NCBI RefSeq assembly: GCF_000224515.1
Contig: NZ_AGAF01000167.1
Location: 1-64,000 of the forward strand
DNA length: 64,000 bases
DNA from: Desulfosporosinus sp. OT
GTDB taxonomy: Bacteria > Bacillota > Desulfitobacteriia > Desulfitobacteriales > Desulfitobacteriaceae
Direction: 5' to 3'
A program made the translations under genes and the position numbers. Below, piece by piece: positions 16,621-24,308 of this stretch (position 1 is its first letter; every line of letters begins with the position of its first letter). A model generated the notes under the pieces. That model had not been told where the DNA came from. It made no database searches and saw nothing but the letters and a program-made list of their open reading frames with translations.

Positions 16621-18213
16621 TTAGTTCCTTGCAGTCCCTCTCCAAATCGTCCAAATCAGCGCATCAAGCAAAGCCTGGGCACTAGCCTTGAGAATATTCT
16701 TGGACACGCCGATTGTTCCCCAAACTTCTTGATCCAGGCGAGTATCGATGATAACCCGCACAATGGCTTCTGTTCCACGCGAACCGTCGAGAACCCTCAC
16801 CTTATAATCCACAAGTTCACTCTCTCCTAAAATCGGGAAGAAACTTACGAGGGCCTGTCGCAATGCCGTATCCAAGGCATTCACGGGACCATTTCCTTCA
16901 GAAGCAATTTGTACTGATTGTTCACCGACTTTGACTTTGACCACCGCGACAGAATCAAGTTCTCCTCGTAAGGGGTCACTCCAAACATGATAATCTAATA
17001 CTTCAAACGGTGGAGCTGGGAACTTGCCAAGTATCCGTAGTAATAATAGATCGAGACTTCCTTCAGCTGCTTCGAATTGAAACCCGGTGTGTTCTAACTC
17101 TTTGATCTCGACCATCGCCTTTTCAACTCGAGGGTCATCCTTACTCATAGCAGGTTCAAAACGCTGCAAACGTTCCAAGATATTAGCCTTCCCGGCCTGA
17201 TCTGAGATTAGAATACGACGCTCATTTCCCACCCCAGCAGGGTCCATATGCTCAAAGGAACGTTGATTCTTAAGGATCGCATCCACGTGCATACCCGCTT
17301 TATGAGCAAAGGCACTGCGCCCCACATACGGCTGACGATCATCAAAGGGCGCGTTGGTAAGCTCGGCAACGAAACGTGAAAAGGGAGTGATCTTTAGCAA
17401 AGCCGAATCAGAAACGACCGAGTATCCCCCTTTGACTTGTAATAAAGGTATCAGAGTACTTAAATTAGCATTACCACAGCGTTCCCCGAACCCATTCCAA
17501 GTCCCCTGAATTTGAGTTACCCCAGCTTCCACTGCTACGTAGGAATTGGCGACGGCTAGACCCCCATCATTGTGGACGTGGATTCCAAGTTCTTGTGGCG
17601 AAAATGCTTGCATAACGGCCCGAACCCCTTCGGTTATTTCTCCGGGCAAACATCCTCCATTTGTATCACATAAAATCGCCATCGACGCCCCGGCTTCAAG
17701 CGCAGCAGCGATGCACTTCAAAGCATAGTCCGGATTTTCTTTAAATCCATCAAAAAAATGTTCGCCATCAAAGAAAACCTCACGTCCTTGGGAAACCAAA
17801 AAAGCAACGGACTCTCGGATCAGACGCAGGTTTTCCTCACGAGTTGTCCGCAATACATCACGAACATGCAGATCCCATGACTTCCCAAAGATTGTGATCG
17901 TTTTAGCTTTTGAAGCGAGCAGATTCAACAAGATATTACTCTTCTCTGGAGACTCATTAACTTTGCAGGTGCTCCCAAACGCTGCGATACGTGCCTGCGA
18001 CAGATGCAACTCGCTCACGAGCTGGAAAAGTTCTTCATCGCGTGGATTTGCACCCGGCCAACCCGCTTCCACATAAAGACTCCCCATTTCTTCTATCCGC
18101 TTCACATAACTCAACTTATCTCGCGTTGAAAAATGAATCCCCTCACCCTGAGCCCCATCTCGCAACGTCGTATCGTACACTGTAATTTTCTTTTTCTCCT
18201 GATTTTGATTCAT
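16621..18213 (-). CDS. cimA: Citramalate synthase
   Basis: The 530-residue product begins with VYDTTLRDGAQGEGIHFS, the DRE-TIM/HMG-CoA-lyase-like catalytic start. It has HVHNDGGLAVANS and GTWNGFGERCGNANL in the barrel and the C-terminal LeuA allosteric domain (about 410-525). Citramalate synthase condenses pyruvate and acetyl-CoA for threonine-independent isoleucine synthesis. The GEGI start and WNGFGERCGNAN fit CimA (TIGR00977) better than LeuA. AAGGAGGAAAAGT precedes the ATG. A ykkC-class leader with a terminator lies upstream. Confidence 0.9.
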   Translation of the reverse strand: MNQNQEKKKITVYDTTLRDGAQGEGIHFSTRDKLSYVKRIEEMGSLYVEAGWPGANPRDEELFQLVSELHLSQARIAAFGSTCKVNESPEKSNILLNLLASKAKTITIFGKSWDLHVRDVLRTTREENLRLIRESVAFLVSQGREVFFDGEHFFDGFKENPDYALKCIAAALEAGASMAILCDTNGGCLPGEITEGVRAVMQAFSPQELGIHVHNDGGLAVANSYVAVEAGVTQIQGTWNGFGERCGNANLSTLIPLLQVKGGYSVVSDSALLKITPFSRFVAELTNAPFDDRQPYVGRSAFAHKAGMHVDAILKNQRSFEHMDPAGVGNERRILISDQAGKANILERLQRFEPAMSKDDPRVEKAMVEIKELEHTGFQFEAAEGSLDLLLLRILGKFPAPPFEVLDYHVWSDPLRGELDSVAVVKVKVGEQSVQIASEGNGPVNALDTALRQALVSFFPILGESELVDYKVRVLDGSRGTEAIVRVIIDTRLDQEVWGTIGVSKNILKASAQALLDALIWTIWRGTARN

Positions 18214-18302
18214 ACTTTTCCTCCTTTTTTTTAGCGCATCTATAGAAAACTTGGTTGGCGCTAAGCCTTAGCGCAGGCGGCTGCCTAGTTGCACTTATGA
18301 TA

Positions 18303-18364
18303 CAGAAAGTATGTAAACGAAGTTTATACTTTCTGATAAGTATAAAGAAAACTTATACTTTCTG
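18303..18364 (-). repeat. Competing short inverted repeats in the cimA leader
   Basis: CAGAAAGTAT at 18303-18312 is the complement of ATACTTTCTG at both 18326-18335 and 18355-18364. It can pair with either copy but not both. The array lies between the leader terminator and the cimA start codon. Confidence 0.55.
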
Positions 18365-18370
18365 ACAGTA

Positions 18371-18418
18371 CTAAAAAGCCCCGCGCCGAGTTCCAAAGAA
18401 CTTGCCACGGGGCTTTTC
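18371..18418 (-). terminator. Attenuator-type terminator in the cimA leader
   Basis: On the minus strand AAAAGCCCCG..AAGTTC, TTTG, GAACT..CGGGGCTTTTT forms a strong stem followed by T5. It lies 3' of, and overlaps, the ykkC-like conserved AAAAGCCC segment, as expected for a riboswitch that controls termination. Confidence 0.8.
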
Positions 18419-18495
18419 TCCCACACGGTGTAGTTGGCACCATCCAACCAGTATCGCTCGGACCAGACCCTTGCGGCGGAACCCTAGATACACTT
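18395..18495 (-). promoter_or_regulatory. ykkC-class riboswitch (probably ppGpp subclass) upstream of cimA
   Basis: The minus strand carries the ykkC landmarks in order: CTAGGGTTCCG (18477-18487), GGGTCTGGTCCGAGCG, a GTGCCAAC segment, ACACCGTGTGGGAG and AAAAGCCCCG. The ykkC family includes guanidine-I, ppGpp and PRPP riboswitches. The ppGpp type is the one linked to branched-chain amino acid genes, so cimA downstream favours it. The subclass is inferred from gene context and not from a residue-level alignment. Confidence 0.72.
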
Positions 18496-18599
18496 CTTCA
18501 TGGTGCTATTATACGACAGATACCCATTAATACACAACAGTTCAATCACAGAATATTGAACCAAGTTAAAGAGCGTTTCCTTTCACGGGCAGCTGTAAG

Positions 18600-18840
18600 G
18601 CAAACAAGCATCATCCCCGCCTCGTTCCCAACCCCACGGTGCAGTACCGAAGCAGAGGGGTGAATTGCTTAGTGAACATGTTCGCGGCGTTGCGTCAAGT
18701 GCAACTTACACTACAAAACGATAAGCAAGCCATGGGTTCACATGCAGAAAGCCCAGAGGTTTGGCGGCTTGTTTTGTAGTTAAGTAAACAGCAACAGAGC
18801 GCATGTGAACGGGCAATTCGCACATCTGCTCGACCCAAGC
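18600..18840 (+). repeat. R1 structured repeat, diverged copy E4
   Basis: The primary sequence differs widely from other R1 copies but the pairings are kept. P1 keeps GAATTGC (18662-18668) with GCAATTC (18813-18819). CAAGCC/GGCTTG and ACTACAAAAC/GTTTTGTAGT form the inner arm. GTTCACATGC (18736-18745) pairs perfectly with GCATGTGAAC (18801-18810). The loop motif CAGAAAGCCCAGAGGTTT is conserved. The right end lies next to the rex stop codon. Confidence 0.75.
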
Positions 18841-18844
18841 CGTC

Positions 18845-19477
18845 CTAAAACCACTGAGCACCTACATTAAATGTCAATACCTCAAGATTTACCACTAGGT
18901 CAACATTGCGCAGCTCGATCTCAGGCGGAACGTTTAGTACCACTGGTGCAAAGTTCAAGATAGCTTGTACACCTGCTTGGATCAATTGATCAGCGATTTC
19001 TTGCGCCACAGCCGCCGGCACAGCGACAATACCGATCTGCGTGCGGTTTTGTTTCACCACTTCTGCCAATCGATCGATAGGCAAAACCTCCACGTTGCCG
19101 ATCATTGTTCCCACCTTGCTGGGATCTGAGTCAAAAATACTCGTAATAATAAAACCCCGTTCACTAAACCCTTTATAGGAACTCAAGGCCAATCCTAAGT
19201 TCCCCACCCCAACCAGGGTCACACTCCAATCAACGCTTAAACCAAGAATCCTCAGAATATGTTGACGGAGATCTTTAACATTATACCCAACACCCCTTGT
19301 CCCAAACTCCCCAAAGTAGGCCAGATCCTTCCGTACTTGTGCAGGACTAACGCCGACTCCATCAGCAATATCTCCCGAGGAGGTGGTTATAATTCCTTTT
19401 CGATCAACTTCAGTCAAATGACGTGAATAAACTGATAGTCGAATAATTGTCGCCTCTGGAATTTTTAGCGTTTTCAA
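18845..19477 (-). CDS. rex: Redox-sensing transcriptional repressor Rex
   Basis: The 210-residue product has an N-terminal winged helix (RLSVYSRHLTEVDRKGIITTSSGDIADGVGVSPAQVRKDLAYFGEFG over residues 13-58) and a Rossmann domain with VTLVGVGNLGLALSSY. A C-terminal swapped helix follows. Rex senses the NADH/NAD+ ratio and represses fermentation and respiration genes. The HTH residues and the NAD glycine motif are intact. I did not find a convincing Rex operator (TTGTGA-n6-TCACAA) in its own upstream region. R1 copies lie on both sides. Confidence 0.95.
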   Translation of the reverse strand: MKTLKIPEATIIRLSVYSRHLTEVDRKGIITTSSGDIADGVGVSPAQVRKDLAYFGEFGTRGVGYNVKDLRQHILRILGLSVDWSVTLVGVGNLGLALSSYKGFSERGFIITSIFDSDPSKVGTMIGNVEVLPIDRLAEVVKQNRTQIGIVAVPAAVAQEIADQLIQAGVQAILNFAPVVLNVPPEIELRNVDLVVNLEVLTFNVGAQWF

Positions 19478-19619
19478 TTGGTTCCCTCATTTCTCACTAT
19501 AATTTGTCAAATATAGATAGTTAATTATATCACTATCCAGGAAAAACACAATTTGCGTATTTATTCCCGTGAATATGTAAACAACATTCTAATCCTTGAA
19601 ACCATACCTTCTACATCTA

Positions 19620-19800
19620 TTCAAGCGTCTTTGCGTCCAAGACGCAAACAGTCCCACAACGCTCACGTTGTCCTAACCTCGTCGACCCACAAGCCTGGAG
19701 GAAGTTTCTTAGCTTAGAGAGCACTTTAGTGGAATTGCGTCAATGAGCGCAGTCGATAAGACATTAAGAAACGCAACGGGACTTGTCCAAGACTCAAACA
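19620..19800 (+). repeat. R1 structured repeat, truncated copy E2a
   Basis: This copy has the TTTGCGTC/GACGCAAA hairpin, the GGAGGAAGTTTCTTAGC half of P1 and the GATAAG segment, but breaks off after AAACGCAACGG. The 3' pairing partners are missing. It lies in direct orientation about 90 bp before the complete copy E2b. Confidence 0.75.
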
Positions 19801-19839
19801 AGACGTTCGAGGTTAGAGCATCGCCCGAAGACACTGTCT

Positions 19840-20136
19840 TCGCACGCATGCTACCAAGAACCGTCCCCACTTGCATCCAGAAGCGCCTTTGAGTCAAAGA
19901 CGCAAACAGTCCCACAACACTCACGTCGTCCTAACCTCGTCGACCCACAAGCCTGGAGGAAGTTTCTTAGCTTAGGGAGCGCTTTAGTGGAATTTGCGTC
20001 AATGAGCGCAGTCGATAAGGCGTTAAGAAACGCAACGGTTCACATTCAGAAAGCCCAGAGGTTTTGCGTTTTAGCCTTAGCGACAAGCGAATAGCAAATG
20101 GAACGTGTGCGACCGTGCTAAGACACTTTCTCCCTC
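19840..20136 (+). repeat. R1 structured repeat, copy E2b
   Basis: It opens with the same REP-like 29-mer as E1 (19848-19876). P1 is GGAGGAAGTTTCTTAGC with GCTAAGACACTTTCTCC, where a G.T pair replaces G-C. The inner helices are CGTTAAG/CTTAGCG (one T.G pair) and AAACGCAA/TTGCGTTT. The right end touches the stop codon of the SPOR-domain gene. Confidence 0.8.
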
Positions 20137-20138
20137 TA

Positions 20139-20849
20139 TTATTTACCAGAAAACTTATTAATAACCCTCTGAGATTCAAAATATAGTGACAATCCCAAAG
20201 CGTTTTGATCTTCACTATTGATTTTTGCCCGAATTCGATTATACATTTGATGAAGTGCTTCCAATTCTTTTGGTGGATGCTCCCCTGCCAAGGAATTCCA
20301 GGCCTGCTCTTCTTTGGCCAGAACCTCCGCCGTCATCCCCTTTTGGAGTATCGTATTGACGTTTGTTAACAGTTCTGCTGTTAGTTGTGAACCATTTCCG
20401 GCGACACGGAATGACCGTTCTGGAAGCTCTATTTGTTTCGGAATGGTTTGGATTCCTTTTTCGGCAAGGAATTGTCGCATCCGTTTAAGCTCGTTTGCTG
20501 AATGACCCAAGCCTATACCAACTATCCAGGGATTAGCGTTTAACACTTCGGCATCAAGGGCTAACACCTGAAGTCTTTCTCTCGTCAACTGCGCATTCGT
20601 TTCATTTTGAAAAACGCCAACCTGACAAGTCCAAAACGTCGCTTTTGGAAGGACTAGTACTGTTCCATCGAGGGTATTGGAAACTTGTTGGCTTTTTTGT
20701 GATCCTTCTGCCTTCACACGACTGGATTGCCCTACGAGTTCCAAATAAACCTTACCAATCCCCAACGTCAGTAAACCCAAGGCCATCATCCCCAAGATTA
20801 AGACAATGACAATTCGAATTCGCTCTAACCCTTTCCTTCTCCCTTGCAT
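20139..20849 (-). CDS. SPOR-domain-like single-pass membrane protein
   Basis: The product of about 236 residues has a basic N-terminus, one membrane segment (about 14-38, IVIVLILGMMALGLLTLGIG) and an extracellular part. A SPOR-like stretch, FWTCQVGVFQNETNAQLTRERLQVLALDAEVL, is followed by a helical C-terminal region. SPOR domains bind denuded peptidoglycan at septa. The ATG at 20849 follows GGAAGGGG; the longer frame upstream runs through the phosphate-transporter terminator and is not used. The precise role is unknown. Confidence 0.7.
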   Translation of the reverse strand: MQGRRKGLERIRIVIVLILGMMALGLLTLGIGKVYLELVGQSSRVKAEGSQKSQQVSNTLDGTVLVLPKATFWTCQVGVFQNETNAQLTRERLQVLALDAEVLNANPWIVGIGLGHSANELKRMRQFLAEKGIQTIPKQIELPERSFRVAGNGSQLTAELLTNVNTILQKGMTAEVLAKEEQAWNSLAGEHPPKELEALHQMYNRIRAKINSEDQNALGLSLYFESQRVINKFSGK

Positions 20850-20940
20850 GCTTCCATTCCCCTTCCGTGTTGCTTGGACAGTCCTTTTACCGGAAGATAT
20901 GTTTTTAATAAAGGAAATAGACTTTAAAAAACAAAAATAA

Positions 20941-20975
20941 GAAAAACGCCCGGTATCGTTAACCGTAGCGCTTTT
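20941..20975 (-). terminator. Terminator of the DUF47-pit unit
   Basis: The minus strand reads GAAAAGCGCTACGGT, a loop, ACCGGGCGTTTTTC and then TTATTTTTG. It begins about 14 bp after the pit stop codon. Confidence 0.75.
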
Positions 20976-20988
20976 CTTATTTTTATAT

Positions 20989-21996
20989 TTAAAAAAATCT
21001 CGATAAAATCGTATAAAAAAGGGCAGCAAGAAGAGATGTTGAAGGAATCGTTACCAGCCAAGCGACAAGCATCTGTTGAGCTACACCCCAACGCACAGCG
21101 GAAACTCGTTTGGCACTCCCAACCCCCATGATCGAACCTGAAACGACATGGGTGGTGGAAACAGGCAAATGCAAACCAGGAAATACGGTCGCTGACCAGA
21201 TGACAATCGAGGAACTTAAATCTGCAGCAAACCCATTGATGGGCTCTAGTTTAAAGATCTTGCCTCCCATGGTATGAATGATCTTCCAACCACCTGCAGC
21301 GGTTCCCAAAGACATGGCTAAGGCACAAGCAAATTTCACCCAAAGGGGCGGGGCCAGAACCGTTTGGGATTGCAACCCAGCCGCGATCAGGGCCATGGTG
21401 ATAATTCCCATCGATTTCTGGGCATCATTGGACCCATGGTTAAAAGCCAGCAATCCTGCAGAGAATATTTGCATTTTCTTAAATCCGTGATTGACACGGG
21501 ATGGTGCAGCATGAGCAAAAATAAGGGCCAAAATCTTCATAATCGTAAAACCAAGAATCATACCGATAATTGGGGAAAAAACCAGCGCTGCTAAGATTTT
21601 CCCTAAACCCTCCCACTGCAAGACGCCAAATCCTATCCTGGCAACGGCGGCTCCGCTCATACCGCCGACAATGGCGTGCGAAGAACTGCTGGGAATTCCC
21701 ATATACCAAGTAACGAGGTTCCAAGCGATTGCGCTGAGCAAAGCGGCAATTACGACCTCTTGAGTCACAAATTTAGGTGAAATAATATCTTTGGCAATCG
21801 TTTGGGCAACCCCTGTACTATAAAGAGCTCCAATAAGATTAAAGGTCGAGGCGAGAATCACAGCCCGTTTGGGTGTTAACGCCCGAGTCGAAACACTGGT
21901 GGCAATGGCATTTGCTGTATCATGAAATCCATTGATGTAGTCGAAAGCAAGGGCTAAAAACACCACAACGACTAACATCATACCTAGATTAGTCAT
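20989..21996 (-). CDS. pit: Pit family low-affinity inorganic phosphate transporter
   Basis: The 335-residue integral membrane protein carries the two duplicated PiT/PHO4 signatures, DYINGFHDTANAIATSVSTRAL at the N-terminus and FNHGSNDAQKSMGII in the middle. It also has GAGxxxGG-like SLGTAAGGWKI. It imports phosphate with protons or metal-phosphate complexes. The start overlaps the end of the DUF47 gene by 8 bp, a common pair in bacteria. Confidence 0.92.
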   Translation of the reverse strand: MTNLGMMLVVVVFLALAFDYINGFHDTANAIATSVSTRALTPKRAVILASTFNLIGALYSTGVAQTIAKDIISPKFVTQEVVIAALLSAIAWNLVTWYMGIPSSSSHAIVGGMSGAAVARIGFGVLQWEGLGKILAALVFSPIIGMILGFTIMKILALIFAHAAPSRVNHGFKKMQIFSAGLLAFNHGSNDAQKSMGIITMALIAAGLQSQTVLAPPLWVKFACALAMSLGTAAGGWKIIHTMGGKIFKLEPINGFAADLSSSIVIWSATVFPGLHLPVSTTHVVSGSIMGVGSAKRVSAVRWGVAQQMLVAWLVTIPSTSLLAALFYTILSRFF

Positions 21997-22615
21997 ATTT
22001 TAAGACCACACTTTTGAGAAGATCGGCAATGGATTCACAATGATCTAACGTCGCTTCAATATGCTCCAGGATCTCTTTCCATTTAATAATCTCAATCGGG
22101 TCTTTCTCGTGTTCGAACAAACGAGCTACTTCCTGTCTATAAAGCTTGTCCCCAGCGCATTCCAGGTGGTAGATTTCTTCGGCAGCGGCCTGGATCTTGG
22201 TCTTTTTATAGTGAATATTCCCCAAGCAAGAGAATGCTGTCTGAATTTGCTCTGCCGCCAGGCCCACCAAATGGACAAGTTCTTGTGTTCCCAGAGAGGG
22301 TTTGCCCGTACGATAAAGATGCATGCGCTCTACTGTGCCTTCGGCATAATCAACGATATCATCCAGAACTTGGGCTAGCTTGTAGATATCTTCACGATCC
22401 AACGGAGTAATAAACGTGGAATTCAGCCGTTCTAAGATTTGAGTGGTTACATTGTCTGCTTCATGTTCGAAGCGCTGCATTTGAGCAGCGTCTTCTGCGG
22501 AAACGAAATCTTGTTGCATAATTCCTTGGAGCCTTTTAAGTGATTTAGTGATGATTTCAGTGCTTTGGCCAAAGAGTTGATAAAATTTATCTTCTTTTGG
22601 TGACAAACTGAACAT
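21989..22615 (-). CDS. DUF47 family protein (PhoU-like Pit accessory)
   Basis: The product of about 208 residues is all helical and PhoU-like, with FEHEADNVTTQILERLN and REDIYKLAQVLDDIVDYAEGTVERM. DUF47 proteins are encoded with Pit transporters and are thought to regulate them. The ATG at 22615, giving MFSLSPKEDKFYQLF, matches the family start and follows GGGGG; the longer frame to 22699 is not used. Confidence 0.88.
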   Translation of the reverse strand: MFSLSPKEDKFYQLFGQSTEIITKSLKRLQGIMQQDFVSAEDAAQMQRFEHEADNVTTQILERLNSTFITPLDREDIYKLAQVLDDIVDYAEGTVERMHLYRTGKPSLGTQELVHLVGLAAEQIQTAFSCLGNIHYKKTKIQAAAEEIYHLECAGDKLYRQEVARLFEHEKDPIEIIKWKEILEHIEATLDHCESIADLLKSVVLKYD

Positions 22616-22818
22616 AAAAAATAACCCCCAACCTAAATATTTTCTCAGAACCCCATCGGAAATAGCCTCAAACGGACAATATTCGTAATTTTTCAACAAA
22701 ACTCTACGTACATTGAGTAAGTCGGCTTCATTCCACGGAGTATTATATCAAATCAAAGTGGGTTTGTGTAAATTGTATGTTAAGTTTTTTACCATCATTC
22801 TCTTTGGTCCCGATTTTC

Positions 22819-24141
22819 TTAATATTTTAATTTTTCAATTAAAGCTTGGCGAGCATCGGCCAGCATGTAAATCGAACCTGTTACACAAAGCATATCGTTC
22901 CCCTCGAGCCGGCTGAGTGCAAAGATAACCGCTTCCTTAGGATTTTCAATGCAGGTTACCGGTCGACCATGTTCTTCAGCCAAACTTCCCAAAGCCTTCC
23001 AGTCACCCGCACGTGGTGAATCAGGGCGAGTGATAATGATTTCATCGGCCAAAGGCACAAGCATAGTTACCACTTTTTCCCGTTCCTTGTCGGCTAGCAT
23101 ACCCAAACAAAGGATGAGGCGGTCCCGGGTATAGAGGTGGATAGCCTGGGCTAAGGCCTGTGCTCCGTCCACATTGTGCGCCCCATCCAAGAGGACTTTA
23201 GGCTTTAGGGAAAGTAGTTCTAAGCGTCCCGGCCACACGACCTCGCTCAAGCCAGTATAAATGGCCTCTCGAGTGATATTAACTCCATAGTCATTTTTCA
23301 GCACTTCACAGACTGTCACCGCTGTGGCGGCATTACGTAGCTGGTGCAACCCTATCAAGCTCAAGCGCAGTTTCGAGTAAACCCCATGCAGCCCTGCCAG
23401 ATCAAATTCCTGTTCCAGCTCCCCACTCCACTTGCTTTCCCACCGAACATCTTCTCCCACCAACCAAAGCGGAACACCCACGGCCTTAGCTTGTTCACGC
23501 AATACCTGAATCACTTCCGGATTTTCGGAAGCCGTCACGACAACTGAGTTCGGTTTAATGATTCCTGCCTTTACTTTGGCAATGGAAACCACATCAGAAC
23601 CCAAATAATCCATGTGATCCATGCCCACATTGGTTATGACCGAGATGAGAGGGGAAACCACATTCGTCGAATCAATTGCTCCACCTAAGCCAACTTCAAT
23701 CACAGCAAAATCGACCTTTTCCTCTGCGAAATAGAGAAAGGCCAGCGCGGTACTTACCTCAAACTCGGTTGGATGCTCGAACCCTTTGGCAACCATGTCC
23801 TCCAAAAGCGGGACCACGCGTTTAATCAACTGGATAACCCGTTCCTTGGAAACCATTAATCCATTGATTACCATGCGCTCCCGCCAATCATGCATATGGG
23901 GCGAAGTAAAGACCCCAACTCTGTGCCCTGACCTTTTCAAAATACGGGCGATCATGACCGTTGTCGAACCCTTGCCGTTCGTACCCCCCACATGGATTAC
24001 GCGCAGAGCCTTTTCTGGGTTCCCCAACCGCTTAAGAAGTTCCTCAATACGTCCCAAACCGAAATTAATACCAAATGTTGTCATGTTGACGAGGTATTGT
24101 AAGCTTTCTTGATATTCCTTTTCGAGATATTTTTCGGACAT
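22819..24141 (-). CDS. folC: Bifunctional folylpolyglutamate synthase / dihydrofolate synthase
   Basis: The 440-residue Mur-ligase-like enzyme has the ATP loop HVGGTNGKGSTTVMIARIL, the GVFTSPHMHDWRERM segment, DFAVIEVGLGGAIDSTNVV and LDGAHNVDGAQALAQAI in the C-terminal domain. It adds glutamate to folates, using ATP. valS-folC is a common order in Firmicutes. The 167-bp gap to valS holds small imperfect hairpins (for example CTGTC..GACAG) but no gene. Confidence 0.93.
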   Translation of the reverse strand: MSEKYLEKEYQESLQYLVNMTTFGINFGLGRIEELLKRLGNPEKALRVIHVGGTNGKGSTTVMIARILKRSGHRVGVFTSPHMHDWRERMVINGLMVSKERVIQLIKRVVPLLEDMVAKGFEHPTEFEVSTALAFLYFAEEKVDFAVIEVGLGGAIDSTNVVSPLISVITNVGMDHMDYLGSDVVSIAKVKAGIIKPNSVVVTASENPEVIQVLREQAKAVGVPLWLVGEDVRWESKWSGELEQEFDLAGLHGVYSKLRLSLIGLHQLRNAATAVTVCEVLKNDYGVNITREAIYTGLSEVVWPGRLELLSLKPKVLLDGAHNVDGAQALAQAIHLYTRDRLILCLGMLADKEREKVVTMLVPLADEIIITRPDSPRAGDWKALGSLAEEHGRPVTCIENPKEAVIFALSRLEGNDMLCVTGSIYMLADARQALIEKLKY

Positions 24142-24308
24142 ACCCGCTTTCCCCTCCTATTTCAACTACTTCATGAAATTGCCTCTCCACTCATGCCTGT
24201 CACTAAACAGACAGCATCGCCAAGAATGGAGATCTCCCCTTACGAAGCTCGTCAAAGCCCGAGAGTACAAAGACACTCAAGCCTCGCGAATCGGACTTCG
24301 GCCTCACT

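Noticed and set aside
19478..19620. A Rex operator upstream of rex.
   Set aside because: The AT-rich stretch TTTGTCAAATATAGATAG does not match TTGTGA-n6-TCACAA well enough.
19783..20094. Open frames in R1 copies (also 11355-11657 and 27161-27511) ending in similar peptides such as VHIQKAQRF.
   Set aside because: They come from the conserved R1 core, have different starts and no conserved length, and overlap strong stems.
24142..24308. A further repeat copy between folC and valS.
   Set aside because: Only short imperfect inverted repeats (CTGTC/GACAG) were seen, without R1, R2 or R3 landmarks.
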